Below are positions 12,550 through 25,410 of a DNA stretch of 64,000 nucleotides, in pieces; position 1 is the first letter of the stretch, and every line of letters begins with the position of its first letter. The notes below the pieces were generated by a model that saw only the letters and a program-made list of their open reading frames with translations, was not told where the DNA came from and searched no databases. Made by a program: the position numbers and the translations under genes. The stretch is taken from contig CM119265.1 in assembly GCA_051294375.1 (NCBI GenBank), positions 14,856,963 to 14,920,962 of the forward strand, given 5' to 3'. This DNA comes from Paraspadella gotoi. Its lineage: Eukaryota; Chaetognatha.

Positions 12550-15500
12550 ACGGCGACAAATAAAGACTTGGCTTGCGCTCGGAGGTTCGTCAACCGGTGA
12601 CTCGAGTATTCACTAGATACGCGTCCGTCGACGGATCATGATGTAAAAGGAAGAACGAGACGACGGACTAGGACAACGACCTATCTCGGACCGCGGGGGA
12701 GCAGATACAAGCAAGACTGGTCAGAAGGAGAGGAAAGAAAAGAAAAAACACAAGATCAACAAAGTCCCAGTATGTCTGGCTCATTTATACCGTTCATTCT
12801 CAATATTATTTCTTACTTTTCTCTCTCGTCTCTTACTCTTCATTCTCCTCGATGACCACTAACTATATCTCTTCTCTCCTCTACTTAACAATGCTCCGTG
12901 CAATTTGTTTGCTCATCTCCGTTTTCCGCTAGTAATTAATTTTGTTCAGGTAGTATAAGTTTAAGCTTTATTGGATGTACTCTCTCGATAGAGAGAGAGC
13001 GACATGGGTCAGAAGAGAGAATTTGTTGTGATGAGTGTGGAAACTGGTTAATGTGCGTCGACTTCGAGAGCGTGAGCTCATAACAAAGTTGTGCTACACA
13101 AAGTATGATTCTTTTTTAAATAATTTTTACGCAGTTAAGTGTGGGGCTCAAAATGGGCATAAGGAGGAGAGCTGTAAAAAATTCATTAATATCTTTTTGA
13201 GAGTTTGGTGTGTCTCGCATCGCTGGAAGAAGCGTGGAATGATACGATCCGTGTTTTAGTGATTGATTACTACGACAGAGACTTATGTAGAAAGCAGATA
13301 AAATGGATCGTTTTTTACAAGGTAAGTTTGTGTGAGCAGACAGCCAGTGACACTGAGAGCCAGGGATTGCGTTTGGGTGGGAGAATGAGATAGGCGGAAT
13401 AGAGCTCAGTGAATAGATATTTCTTTATTTTTGGTGGGCAGTGCGGTGTTATTCATACATTGTTTTTATGATACTCTACTCTTATCTACGAAACAGAATC
13501 AATGAATCTTCACCGTCTAAAAGTAATAATTTCTCTATAAGTGATTTTAAAAAATAAAAATTGATCTTATTCAATCAATCTGACTCACTCTCGTACCTGA
13601 GTATAAAACGCGGTGAGATTTCTACTCCTTGCAAGTTTTTTCAGTAATTGATAGGTATGTTTTTGAGCTGAAAAATATCCGGACTCTCTAAGAGAACAAT
13701 AGCATTATAAATGAAGTCGCTTCTATTGTCAGAGATATAAATAAGTGTTTTACGCACATTTTTCAGAGTCGTACACAATAGAAAGTTTATTTTGCGGTCA
13801 TGCAATCTAGATTTACTATATATGACGCTGCTAGTGATCAAATTCTGCTAGATTGGTGAAAGATAGCACCATCTCGGACGTTCTGTGTGCACAGTGCATG
13901 CAGTTATATGGCGCATATGGTGGTCAAAGTGAGGCGAAAAAGAAGAAGACGATGCGCGATAGCGAACAGATGGAACTGTACGCAGAACGACCGAATGGTA
14001 TTCTTTTATCTGTATGCAAATTAGAATGATACTACCTGCATGGCTTCTGCCTATAGTGTGAGATTTACATATTCATGTATGCACAAGACTGGAAAAGACT
14101 CATGAACAGCAGACTCTCTGCTTCTTTATTCTACTATTCTGATTCTGTGCTGCTTCTGCTGCTTTGTCTTTTGAATATCTTCTCTCTTCTTACTCCTCTC
14201 TTTATTCTTCTCTATATGCTAAATTACGTTACTTATATAATTCAATAAGGTGCGAGATTATGAGTATACTCAGCTACATTCTGAGATTTTCGTTCGTAGT
14301 GGTCTCTTCACTAGATGAATATATCTCTTTTCTTATTATTCATCCTCTATGGGTGCTTTCAACCTTTTTAATATACTCTTTATCTATTTTTTTGACGAGA
14401 TCTATAAGTGCGTGTAATACTCCAGCACATATTTTGTTTCAATTCTTCAACTCTCAAAAAATCCCAAAACAAAACATTCTCTCTGCCCTCTAATATTCTC
14501 ATGTCTGCACCTGTGGTGTTCCTATTTTGCTTTTAAGTATTTTTTTAGTGAGACATCTCCGGATGACTCTCTGCTTTTAATCTCAATGACAGGATTCCCT
14601 ATCGAGCACTCATTCTCTCTATATTATTCTCTCTCCCCTCCCTGTCTCCCGGGTTTCTCTCCGTGTTTCTCTGCGTGCTATTCCCGCTCTCCTCTCCTCC
14701 CCCTCTCCAACTCACTTTATTGCCCACCTCGGCCGCAACTCACTTTATACTCCAACATGCTCAGAACATTCTCCGCAATTCTCCAATTTACATGCTCTAT
14801 ACCCAAGAGAAAGATAGTATGCTCCGGTCGATCTGCGCGTCTGCTGTACCAGATAATCTGTGCGCGGTCACCGCGTTCAGCATGATACATCCAGCACCCG
14901 TTATTAACTCCATGTGATATTGTCGTTGAACTCGTGATTGGATTGAATAGCAGTGTTATTTCGTGTGTTCTGGCGCCGGCAGGTTCGTCGCGGCATAGTG
15001 GAATCACGGTTTTGGGGTCTGCCGTGGAATAGTGTTAAATTTTTGATGGGGCGATCAACGTGTGACGTTGCGTACCGGACTGGAGAGATGAAAGAGGTGT
15101 CTATCATACTCGCGCTAGAAACGTCAAGCGAAAGAGGCAGTGAGTATATTCCGACTCTATCACGTGTTTGCGAACAGCGCAAAATATAACTCAATGAGAG
15201 AATGGATAGGGGAACAAATAAGGTAGCTACTCTGCTAAATTATATGTATTGCGCTAATGAACAGATCGTGATGTGATTAATACCTCGGGATATGATTGAA
15301 GTTCGATGGATGAATCGTTATTGTGTAGTTTAATTGTAGTTTTTAGCGATGGAATATAACGGAGAAATCACTCTGTTCTACCTCAAACTATGGCCTATGT
15401 CTGTTACTTTTCTCTTCTCTGGATATTTTAATTCGGGAATGCGATCAGAATAGTCGCGAATAGCGATGGAGTGTAGACGTTTATTATAGCAATGTACCTC

Positions 15501-18500
15501 GATTTACACCTTAATCAGTTCCTTCTATATTCGTGCAAATCAATCGTCGAGGTCAAGTCTGTATTACTCGATTTGCGCAATATATTTACTCCGTAACGAT
15601 TTCTCGCTCGTCCAGTTCATCTGGCTAATAATAGATTCCTAGCTTAATTGTGATTTTCTCGATTAGCTAGTCTCATATAAACAACACAGAAATCGGAAAT
15701 ATGGGAAGATCAAACTTAAAACCTCTCGAATATAATTGTCTCTAAATATCTCGTAAATTAACTTGACATATTTAATTATATCAATTGAGTAATAAGTATA
15801 AATATTAATTTTTAAGTAAAGTGACTTTTGTCCGAGATTTACAATAATCTCGAGCTAGATCGGTTCGTGGGATGCTTCTCGATCCCTCTCATTCAGTGTG
15901 TGTGTAATAGTGAGTCAAGAAAAGAACATTGTGAATTACGCACACAAGAATTAGAGGAATATATTGAACTCAATGAAACTTTGTCTAAATAATTGTGAGT
16001 AAAAAAAAAAGAAAGCTCTCATATCTAGTTATATAAATATAACCAGTGCGCCACATGCTTTACGAATGCATCTACCCCGCGCGCCGCAAATCTCTCCCTC
16101 CGCCTCTACCCTTTCGTCCCTTACATGCTCCCCAAAACTGTCTCCGCTCGATTGCTCTTTTATGTTATATATTCGAACCGACAGTGAATTAATAACCAAG
16201 ATTTTCATGCGCGTCATACTGCCATGACACACATCGCGCGCCTTCGATGTATGGAGGTGCGTTTTGCGCACGCGATAGTGACGAAAAGCTATTTATGTTC
16301 CTCTTCTCAATTACATATGCGTGAGAGACATACAGAGTTTGTTTCAATCAATTAGACGCGGTCTCTGGCAAGAAACATCTAGTTTACTGGTTGAAGTCAC
16401 TTTAAGTGAAACAATTTCACGCAAAATGGATCTAATTCACTTTACCTATGATCATATGATATTTAAAATAAGATAAGAAATAAGTAAAGAACTGTATAAC
16501 TGCAGGAAACTAATAGTATATTTTTCAGGAGCCCTTTTCTAGTATTCTAAGAAAGTCACGCGCGTACAATATTTCCTGTTAGCAATTCAGACTTAATAGT
16601 AATGATATGTTTGAATCTGCTGAATGCAAAATTACTCCTATATAATTTGATAGAAACGCAATTTCTGGGATAAACTAATCGGTGATTGTGCAAACACACA
16701 CAATAAGCACATGTCCTTAGAAATTAGAGGTTCTCATACTTTACACGAATTTACAAATTCAACCTCTCAGTATCCTTCCAGCTAACACGCGTCTTCAGTC
16801 GGTGTTATCAGAGCTCTCACATATATTTAAATAACCATGGCATTTGAATAAGTTCAACTGGATACCTGCAAATGTTTCTATTTCAATCACGTTTATAGCC
16901 GTTATAAGCATACGTTATTCAGATTCTCACTGATTAATATGCTTTACCAAGAAAAAAACTTATCGTGTTCAAAAAGCCGCTCCTTACTATTTCAGTTTAC
17001 TTTCTTATCGCCACCAACCACCGTCCTTAACACGTCCATCTGCATCTACACCTCGGTGCGCCCACCATTCCGGTTGTTCCGGCGCTGTCACAATAGTCGA
17101 TGATCCAGCAGTGTGCGTCGCTTCAGCGGCATTGCCCTGAAATTTGTCACCGTCCTGGGGAGACTTGGGAGGGGATAGAGTTAGGGGAGAGGGGCGCCAG
17201 GGGAATGTCGGATGTGACGTAAGTTGGGAGAAGGGCAGACAGAAGGGGAATGAGGGACGATTGATTCACGTCGCGCGCAAAGTAGAAGAGGAAATTTTCA
17301 CAGGGGTGCAGGGGCGTGAAATGGCTCTCTGATGCGATGGGGGAATTATGCTGCGGTTACACACTCTCCTGCCAGGGGTTTTTTTCGTGGGCGTATCGGG
17401 ACCAGCTTAGCGCGAGATGGGCGACCGATTTTTAGCTTTTGTTAAATAAAATAAAGGTAGGAAAGAATATTTGTAGCGTAAAGCAGAAGGAGGAAAAAAA
17501 TGAAGAAGAATAGATATGAAAAATGAATTCCATGAGCTCATATAAAAAAATAAATTCAACAGACACGAAGTGGCGATTTCACTGAGATTAAATTAATTCA
17601 TAAGCAAATAAAAGGCTGTATCCTCGATTATAGTACCTTGGATTCAGTAGCTATATATCTATTTCATATTTTTGTAAGTGCGTAGTAACAATTTTTGATG
17701 CACATATATATATGTCTTATAAAGCGTGGTCTTATAGAATATAAATAAATATCTCTCTATATATATTTGAAGATTCTCTTCTGATCTTCCTTGTGTCGGC
17801 AAAGGGAGTAATGGGGTCCGAGTGAAGACTGAAGACCGAGTGGAGAACGCGAGTGTGAAGAAAAATGGGCGTGGCAATGGGTTCGTGAGGAGCGAAGTGA
17901 CACTGAGAGCCAGGGATGCGTTTGGGTGAAAGAGCCGAAAGTTCTTAAGGGATTTCTCTGTATTCTAGTATGATCTATTTAACGAAACAGAAATGATCTC
18001 AGGTTAAAGTTTTCAATGTATAAATTGACAAAAAAAAAACACTCTCGCCTAGAAGAACGGTTTCTCCTTGGTTTTTCAGAAGTGGATCGTTTGAGAAAAA
18101 AGCGACTCCAACTACTTTAATATGCAAATGAGATTAAGACGCTTTTCGAGAGTCGAAGAAAAGTTTTTGCATCAATTGACTTGAAGAGGTAATTCTGAAT
18201 CGGGAGACCATCTCGACGTCTGGAGGAATGAGATGGATGGAAAGGAAGAAGGAGGGAAGGAAGAAATGACGCGACGAAGGAATGAAGAAAAGAAGAAATA
18301 AAAGAAGAAAGAAAAGAAACAGAGTCGGATGAGAACTGATTCGTTTTAACTTATATATATTTATTAGTTACGTTACTTAAAATCATATAGGCGAGATGAA
18401 TTGTCGAATGTCAAACAATAATACCTTCTTTTTATCTCTATGTTGAATTTCCTATACTTTATCTATTATTGACGAGATCTATATCTCAGAACAGCTTTTT

Positions 18501-18592
18501 TTTTTCATTTTTAGTACAAAGTCTTCGAATTAGGTATTAAGCTAAATCTAACATTTAATTCCGTCGCCCAATCTTCATGCAAAAAAAAAAAA
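12550..18592. other. Six kb without a recognisable gene
   Basis: AT-rich, with stops in all frames and only short unconvincing frames. A segment near 13,345-14,420 is a noisy relative of 17,895-18,490; shared anchors are GTGACACTGAGAGCCAGGGA, ACGAAACAGAA and GACGAGATCTATA. Nothing else here is nameable. Confidence 0.5.
17895..18490. repeat. Noisy duplicate of the 13.3-14.4 kb segment
   Basis: It has the same ordered anchors as 13,345-14,420 but is shorter, with many indels. It lies just left of the gap at 18,593. Confidence 0.45.
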
Positions 18593-18758
18593 NNNNNNNN
18601 NNNNNNNNNNNNNNNNNNNNNNNNNNNNNNNNNNNNNNNNNNNNNNNNNNNNNNNNNNNNNNNNNNNNNNNNNNNNNNNNNNNNNNNNNNNNNNNNNNNN
18701 NNNNNNNNNNNNNNNNNNNNNNNNNNNNNNNNNNNNNNNNNNNNNNNNNNNNNNNNNN
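18593..18758. other. Assembly gap (166 N)
   Basis: Run of N after a poly(A) tract. Confidence 0.99.
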
Positions 18759-18814
18759 CGCCCCCCTTTCCCGAAGTTTCCTCGATTCCGTTTTGTGACA
18801 AATGAGTCGCTGAT

Positions 18815-18905
18815 CCCGACGACGTCACCTTTTGTCGCCTGACGACTGACGGCGCCGAGCTTCGCCTGGATCACGTGGTTCCGTGAAGTTTGGTCACGTG
18901 ATCGG
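18815..18905. promoter_or_regulatory. Candidate regulatory cluster with E-boxes
   Basis: Two TCACGTG E-box/CLEAR-type sites (18,871-18,877 and 18,894-18,900) lie 23 bp apart. The second is within GTCACGTGATC. A GACGTCAC half-CRE lies just upstream near 18,820. Whether they act on any gene cannot be told, since both sides are gaps or duplicated sequence. Confidence 0.3.
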
Positions 18906-18908
18906 AAG

Positions 18909-19439
18909 CAATGGTCATCTCGATTAATCTATTCTACTTTGATCCTTCAATCAATGAACATAAACATTAAACAGTAATTTTTTTTTACTTAAATTGTTAT
19001 GCTCACGAAAATAAAACCTGAATCCACTCGCGTCCCTCTCAATGACTCCATCTTTTTTTTTTTTATCGAATTCATCATCTCTGTTCCTCATTTCCTCTAC
19101 CTTTCCCTTTCCCGTTTTTTCTACTTTCCCCATCTCCCTCCCCCCTCCCCTTCCCCTTTCTCTTCCCTCCCCTTCCCCCTCTCTCTTCCCCTCCCCTTCC
19201 CCCTCTCTCTTTCCCCTTCCCCCTTCCCCCTCTCTCTTCCCTCCCAATCTCTCCAGAGCGGTGACAATTTTAAAGGCAATTCGGCTGAGCGACGCACTGG
19301 ATCTCGACTTGACACCACGGAAAACGCGATGGTGGCGGGTGCGCTAGAGTTGCGGTGGTATAAGGACGCGTGGTGGTGGCGATGAATCTGAATAGATAAG
19401 CTTGAACTCGATAGCTTTTTCTGATCTCATCTCTTTTTT
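18909..19439 (+). repeat. 531-bp direct repeat, copy 1
   Basis: Identical as far as I can see to 21,131-21,661, at a constant offset of 2,222 bases. It begins CAATGGTCATCTCG and ends in a T-run that abuts the gap at 19,440. The middle is a CCCCTTCC/CTCTC-rich tract. Both copies stop at a gap edge, which points to duplicated contig ends. Confidence 0.95.
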
Positions 19440-20248
19440 NNNNNNNNNNNNNNNNNNNNNNNNNNNNNNNNNNNNNNNNNNNNNNNNNNNNNNNNNNNNN
19501 NNNNNNNNNNNNNNNNNNNNNNNNNNNNNNNNNNNNNNNNNNNNNNNNNNNNNNNNNNNNNNNNNNNNNNNNNNNNNNNNNNNNNNNNNNNNNNNNNNNN
19601 NNNNNNNNNNNNNNNNNNNNNNNNNNNNNNNNNNNNNNNNNNNNNNNNNNNNNNNNNNNNNNNNNNNNNNNNNNNNNNNNNNNNNNNNNNNNNNNNNNNN
19701 NNNNNNNNNNNNNNNNNNNNNNNNNNNNNNNNNNNNNNNNNNNNNNNNNNNNNNNNNNNNNNNNNNNNNNNNNNNNNNNNNNNNNNNNNNNNNNNNNNNN
19801 NNNNNNNNNNNNNNNNNNNNNNNNNNNNNNNNNNNNNNNNNNNNNNNNNNNNNNNNNNNNNNNNNNNNNNNNNNNNNNNNNNNNNNNNNNNNNNNNNNNN
19901 NNNNNNNNNNNNNNNNNNNNNNNNNNNNNNNNNNNNNNNNNNNNNNNNNNNNNNNNNNNNNNNNNNNNNNNNNNNNNNNNNNNNNNNNNNNNNNNNNNNN
20001 NNNNNNNNNNNNNNNNNNNNNNNNNNNNNNNNNNNNNNNNNNNNNNNNNNNNNNNNNNNNNNNNNNNNNNNNNNNNNNNNNNNNNNNNNNNNNNNNNNNN
20101 NNNNNNNNNNNNNNNNNNNNNNNNNNNNNNNNNNNNNNNNNNNNNNNNNNNNNNNNNNNNNNNNNNNNNNNNNNNNNNNNNNNNNNNNNNNNNNNNNNNN
20201 NNNNNNNNNNNNNNNNNNNNNNNNNNNNNNNNNNNNNNNNNNNNNNNN
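19440..20248. other. Assembly gap (809 N)
   Basis: Run of N. The 531-bp repeat ends at its left edge and the left arm of the inverted repeat starts at its right edge. Confidence 0.99.
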
Positions 20249-20689
20249 GATCAATGCCGATTCCAGATGCTGATTACGATTACATAGTTTTTTTCCCATA
20301 GATATGCTACAAGAACAAATGATTTCTAAAAGAATGTAAAGACAAGAATTAAATTAATGATAGATTCGTTTCTGTTTTCGTCTCTGAGTCAGCGAGACGT
20401 ACACCTTAGCTTAATCGCTAAATAGTAACAAGAATGTAAAAAGCAATCCATGAACCTTGTGAAAACAGATTGTGATCGTCATAATCGTCGTCGTCGTCGT
20501 CGTCCACGCCCACCAACGCCTTCTATCGCCACATCCAACGCTGCCGATTCCACTTTGGTTTGTCCAGTCCATTACGCGCTTGGAATTGGCTCTTTCCTGA
20601 TCAGCCAACCCCCTCGCTGAATGGTGCGCCTCTCTCTCTCTCTAGAGAGAAGAGAGAGAGAATGAGATCGAGAGAGAGAGAGAGAGAAC

Positions 20690-20724
<35 letters not shown>

Positions 20725-21131
20725 GAGCCCACCATTCAGCGAGGGGGTTGGCTGTTCAGCGAAAGATCAATTTCCAAGCGCCGCTACATTGGACTGGACA
20801 AACCAAAGTGGAATCGGCAGCGTTGGATGTGGCGGATTTAGAAGGCTGGTTGAGTGGGCGTGGACGACGACGACGACGACCGATTATGACGATCACATTC
20901 TGTTATTCACAAGGATTCATGGATATGCTTTTTACATTCTTGTTACTATTTAACGCGATTAACGCTAAGGTGTACGTCTCGCTGGACTTCAGAGACGAAA
21001 ACAGAAACGAATCTATCATTAATTAATTCTGTGTCTTTCACATTCTTTAGAAATCATCTTGTTCCTTAGGAGTATATTCTATGGAAAAAAAAACTTGTAA
21101 TCGTAATCAGCATCAGGAATCGGCATTGATC
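20249..21131. repeat. Noisy inverted repeat (~400-bp arms)
   Basis: The left arm (20,249 to about 20,635) and right arm (about 20,730-21,131) are reverse complements; GATCAATGCCGATTCC opens the left arm and its complement closes the right one. They are separated by a CT/GA microsatellite (20,631-20,725), itself self-complementary. The arms differ chiefly by single-base indels. That fits a hairpin long-read sequence used as gap filler better than an old palindromic element. Confidence 0.85.
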
Positions 21132-21661
21132 AATGGTCATCTCGATTAATCTATTCTACTTTGATCCTTCAATCAATGAACATAAACATTAAACAGTAAT
21201 TTTTTTTTACTTAAATTGTTATGCTCACGAAAATAAAACCTGAATCCACTCGCGTCCCTCTCAATGACTCCATCTTTTTTTTTTTTATCGAATTCATCAT
21301 CTCTGTTCCTCATTTCCTCTACCTTTCCCTTTCCCGTTTTTTCTACTTTCCCCATCTCCCTCCCCCCTCCCCTTCCCCTTTCTCTTCCCTCCCCTTCCCC
21401 CTCTCTCTTCCCCTCCCCTTCCCCCTCTCTCTTTCCCCTTCCCCCTTCCCCCTCTCTCTTCCCTCCCAATCTCTCCAGAGCGGTGACAATTTTAAAGGCA
21501 ATTCGGCTGAGCGACGCACTGGATCTCGACTTGACACCACGGAAAACGCGATGGTGGCGGGTGCGCTAGAGTTGCGGTGGTATAAGGACGCGTGGTGGTG
21601 GCGATGAATCTGAATAGATAAGCTTGAACTCGATAGCTTTTTCTGATCTCATCTCTTTTTT
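21131..21661 (+). repeat. 531-bp direct repeat, copy 2
   Basis: Second copy of 18,909-19,439, again ending in the same T-run at a gap (21,662). Confidence 0.95.
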
Positions 21662-21686
21662 NNNNNNNNNNNNNNNNNNNNNNNNN
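21662..21686. other. Assembly gap (25 N)
   Basis: Run of N. Confidence 0.99.
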
Positions 21687-21899
21687 CCCATTGCGCTTTG
21701 CTACGCGTCCGCGAAAATATATAGTACTAATAAGTAGTTTTCGCTTTTAGCAAATAAAGATGTAGTGTCCATTTCAAATCGGAGAACCTCTCAACGATTT
21801 CCTAACAAACAAACATCGTCGTCGAGTAAGAAAGTAAGACGACGACGAGGACGACGAAAATGACGACGACACTCCCGACCGTGAAAGAGAATGATAGAT

Positions 21900-22165
21900 A
21901 TTCCTCGTCTCCCTACAAGACCAAGAAATGGGATGATGGTGGATGGAGAGAAGAGAAAGCATCCGTAATCGTCATTGTCATCTTCGCCGTCGTCGTCGTC
22001 GTCGTCGTCGTCTTCGTGGTCTTGAGTGGAGGAGGATGAAGATCGGCTCGTTGATGATGTCATCAATGGAGAGCGGACAATCTCATCGTTGGTGTCTCGC
22101 GACGATTGTCCGTCATCAGCGAAGATGGCGTCTGCGGAATCAGCGGTTCGTTCGCTGTTCCGGAA
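21900..22165 (-). CDS. Possible coding exon, function unknown
   Basis: A minus-strand frame after the acceptor-like CTCATCTCCAG (about 22,165) reads a polar stretch rich in Ser, Thr, Asp and Glu. It includes a run of eight Asp from a GAC repeat and stays open to about 21,900, where GTAGGG could serve as donor. The mixed composition left of the Asp run looks more protein-like than its neighbours, but there is no domain and no linked exon. It may be chance. Confidence 0.2.
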
Positions 22166-22384
22166 CTCTGGAGATGAGCGAGGTTTAGTGACGGTGGGAG
22201 AGAGCAGAGCGCGTTGACGAGAGATAGATGACGAGAAGAGAGAGAGAGAACGATGAGAGAAGAGGAGGATGAGATCTGTAGATGAGAGAGAATAATGATC
22301 GGAGGAGGAGACGGAGACTTCGAGAGAGAGAGATACAAATAACATATTGAGCAAACAATGTCGGGATCTGCTACGATATACATA

Positions 22385-22450
22385 ATTAATTAATTATGAA
22401 TCGATTTAAATTAATTAATTAATTAATTTTAATATGTAATAATTAATTTA
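22385..22450. repeat. TTAA-rich (TTAATTAA)n tract
   Basis: Alternating TTAATTAATT sequence; a similar tract occurs at 23,915-23,975. Confidence 0.8.
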
Positions 22451-22759
22451 AATTTATATTCAACTTATCAGATCAATCGATGTCCTTAAAATTGGGTAGG
22501 AACAGTTATTAAACTATGTTTTGTATACATTTTAATCAAAAACAAGACAAATATCCTCTATTTTATTTTTATGTCTCCTTCTCTCTCTCTCTCTCAGCTC
22601 TCTCTCTCTCTCTCTTTTTTTCTGGGCAATGCGTGGACGATCTTATGCTTTTCAGATTTTTTTTAACTTGCATCATTTTTTTCACATTAATTAAATAATA
22701 AAATAATTCATTAAATTAATTAAAAACATTTATTAGTAATCTATTAATATTAAAGATTC

Positions 22760-23269
22760 AAGTAAATGTGACTTATGTTTTTTCCATCTAAAACTCATTT
22801 CCTTGGCACAATTTCTTCGTCAACTTTATTTTATATTATTAGTATATTTAAGTAAAATTTTAAAAGCTGTCATGGCAAACAACCCCAGATGAACGTAATT
22901 CAAAAAGTTATATTGAACACGATTTAGTAGTAAAAGGGAAAAGAAAGAAAAAATTTAAAGAGAACTAGAGTTATAAAAAAGTGTTCGAATTGGCCCGCCT
23001 ACTTAGATATTAGGTCCTTACTAGATTATTGCGCATGTGGATTGAAACAATGGTTACGGAATAATGAATTTATCAATTTATGTATTTTGTAAAGTTATTT
23101 TAAGTATTTTTATTCAGTGAGTACAACCTTTTTTATTCGCTAATTTTTATCTCGGACTCCTCTTTTCTATCTTTCTCCTCTCTCTCTCTCTCTTCTCTCT
23201 CTCTTCTTTGCATGCGACGATCCTTTATGTCATCTTTCTTGTGCTCTCTCCTCTTCTCGTCATCTGCTC

Positions 23270-23300
<31 letters not shown>

Positions 23301-25040
23301 TTGGCAATTGCGACGATCCTTATGCTGTTAGGATTTTTTAACTTGTATCATTTTTCTGCCTTCAAAGTATGTGACTTGGTTTTTTTCCATTTAAACTCAT
23401 TTCCACTGGCACCAATCCGTCAAAACTTTATATCTACAGCTTTTTCACACACTTTCCTACCCGCTCCACACAAAATTCTCTCAATCTAATTATGGGTTTA
23501 AAATAAGTTTAATAAAGAATTCAAATAAATGTGACTTCATATTTTTTTAATTTAAACTCATGTTCCACGTCGTACGTTTCCAACCGAAACTTTATATCAA
23601 GCACGGATACAAACATTTTCTACCACACAAAAAATTTGAACTCAATGCTTATCCTCCAATTAATGACTAATTAGTAAAGTACTTATTGGTTAAAATAAGT
23701 AAAAGTTTTAGTAAATGCAGACTTAATGTTTTTTCCACAATTTAACTACCATTTCCTCACCACGATTCCTTTCGAAGACTTTATATCCAGCTTAATCACT
23801 ACACTTCCGTACCCACACTACAAAAATTTCATTTCAAATCCAACAGCCAATCACGAGTTATTGGAGCTTTTTTGCTAGGTGGGGATGGGGCGGATGGACG
23901 GCATTGTATTGACTGATTAATTAATTATTGATTAATTAATTGACACTACATTGATTAATTAACTGATTAATTATTGTGACTTATCTAATACATTCTGCAT
24001 ATACATTTATATAAAGGAAAAGAAGCATAATCAATTAGTGAAACAGGTTTTTTGTTTTTTTCCATTTAAACTTCATTTCCACTCAAAAGATTCCATCGAA
24101 ACTTGGTTTCCCTGTTTCATCACACACTTTTCTACGTCACATACAAAAATGTCCACGGTCATCGATAATAGTGAATAAGCTATCTTGGTCAACTTGCATA
24201 ATTAATCAACTTGCATTAATTGGTCAACTGACATAATGTTGGTTAACTGACATAATTTGGTCTACTGACATAAATTGGTCAAATGACATATTTGGAATCA
24301 ACTGACATAATTTGAGTCAATAAGATTAAATTTGGTCAACCGGCATAATTGGTTAACTGGCATAATTTTATCAACCTAGCCTAAATTTGGTCAACAGGCA
24401 TATTTGGGTCAGCTTCGCCAAAAACTTGATTAACTTGCAGAATTTGAGTTCAACTGGCATAATTTGGTTACATTAGCATAATTTGGTCAAATCCAATCAA
24501 TCATCATCTAGAGAAGAGAGAAACTTTAAAAAAATTCAAATAATGTGTCTTTTGGTTTCTAATTGGAACTCTTTCACTCCTACGGTATTCCATAACAAAA
24601 ATTTTTAATCCCAGCTTTAATCACATTACTTTCCTACCCACACACAATTCAATTTCGATTTATCTATCCAATTTTTAATAACACAAAATAATATGAGTAA
24701 ATTTAAGTACAAATATCTTCAAGTAAAAAATATGATTTTGTTTTTTCCATCTTTAACTCATTTCCACTCGCACGATTCCATCGAAACTATTATATCCGGC
24801 TCAATCACACACTTTTCCTACCATCATCAAAATTTCAAGTCAATTGCACTATCCACTCTCATGAGGCAATTGGCGGTTCAAATAGTGAAATATATTTTTT
24901 TGTTTTTCCAATTTAAAACCAATTTACCTCGCACGATTCCCTAATCGAAACTTGCATATCCTCTCAATCCACACAGTTTCGCTTACCCACACACACAAAA
25001 TTCATACCAATCCATCCATCCAATCAGCGGTAATTGGAGT
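22760..25040 (+). repeat. Degenerate satellite-like tandem array
   Basis: A core reading roughly GTGACTT, T-run, CCATTTAAACTCATTTCCA, a GCACGATTCC-type block, then CACACACTTTCCTACC recurs near 22,770, 23,360, 23,530, 23,720, 24,040, 24,550, 24,740 and 24,890. Spacing is uneven (about 150-500 bp) and units carry many indels. No coding capacity. It may be a real diverged satellite or a satellite read with poor base accuracy. Confidence 0.7.
24180..24495 (+). repeat. 19-20 bp minisatellite inside the satellite
   Basis: About 15 units resembling TTGGTCAACTGACATAAT with substitutions and one- or two-base indels. Confidence 0.85.
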
Positions 25041-25328
25041 TTTTTGCATTTAGACGAGCGGAACGGACGGACGGACGGACGACGGCGACAGACAGTACGG
25101 GACGGACGGACATCATTTTTTTGGCAATTTTATCATAATTCGATGTTCTGACATGATAATAAGCTGTGTGCCCCGACAATACTGAGGGGGCGGACCGACG
25201 GACCGAAGAAAGAGTTATAGAGTCGGATCTGCTGATAAGCAGATCCGGACTAAAAACATTCGTCAAAAAGTAAGAAAATTGTACAAGCATCGACTTAGTT
25301 TCAACGGAAACAATCACACTCAATTCTC

Positions 25329-25329
<1 letters not shown>

Positions 25330-25380
<51 letters not shown>

Positions 25381-25410
25381 TCTCTCCTCCTCTCTCTCTC
25401 TCTCTCCCGT
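25330..25410. repeat. (CT)n microsatellite
   Basis: Interrupted CT dinucleotides; a GA-rich counterpart follows at 25,547-25,640, so the two could pair. Confidence 0.9.

Noticed and set aside
19402-20301. Long frames crossing the 809-N gap
   Set aside because: Almost entirely unknown bases; they carry no coding evidence.
22760-25040. CRISPR-like array
   Set aside because: Units are long, irregular and degenerate without constant spacers; the DNA is animal, so a satellite is the fitting call.
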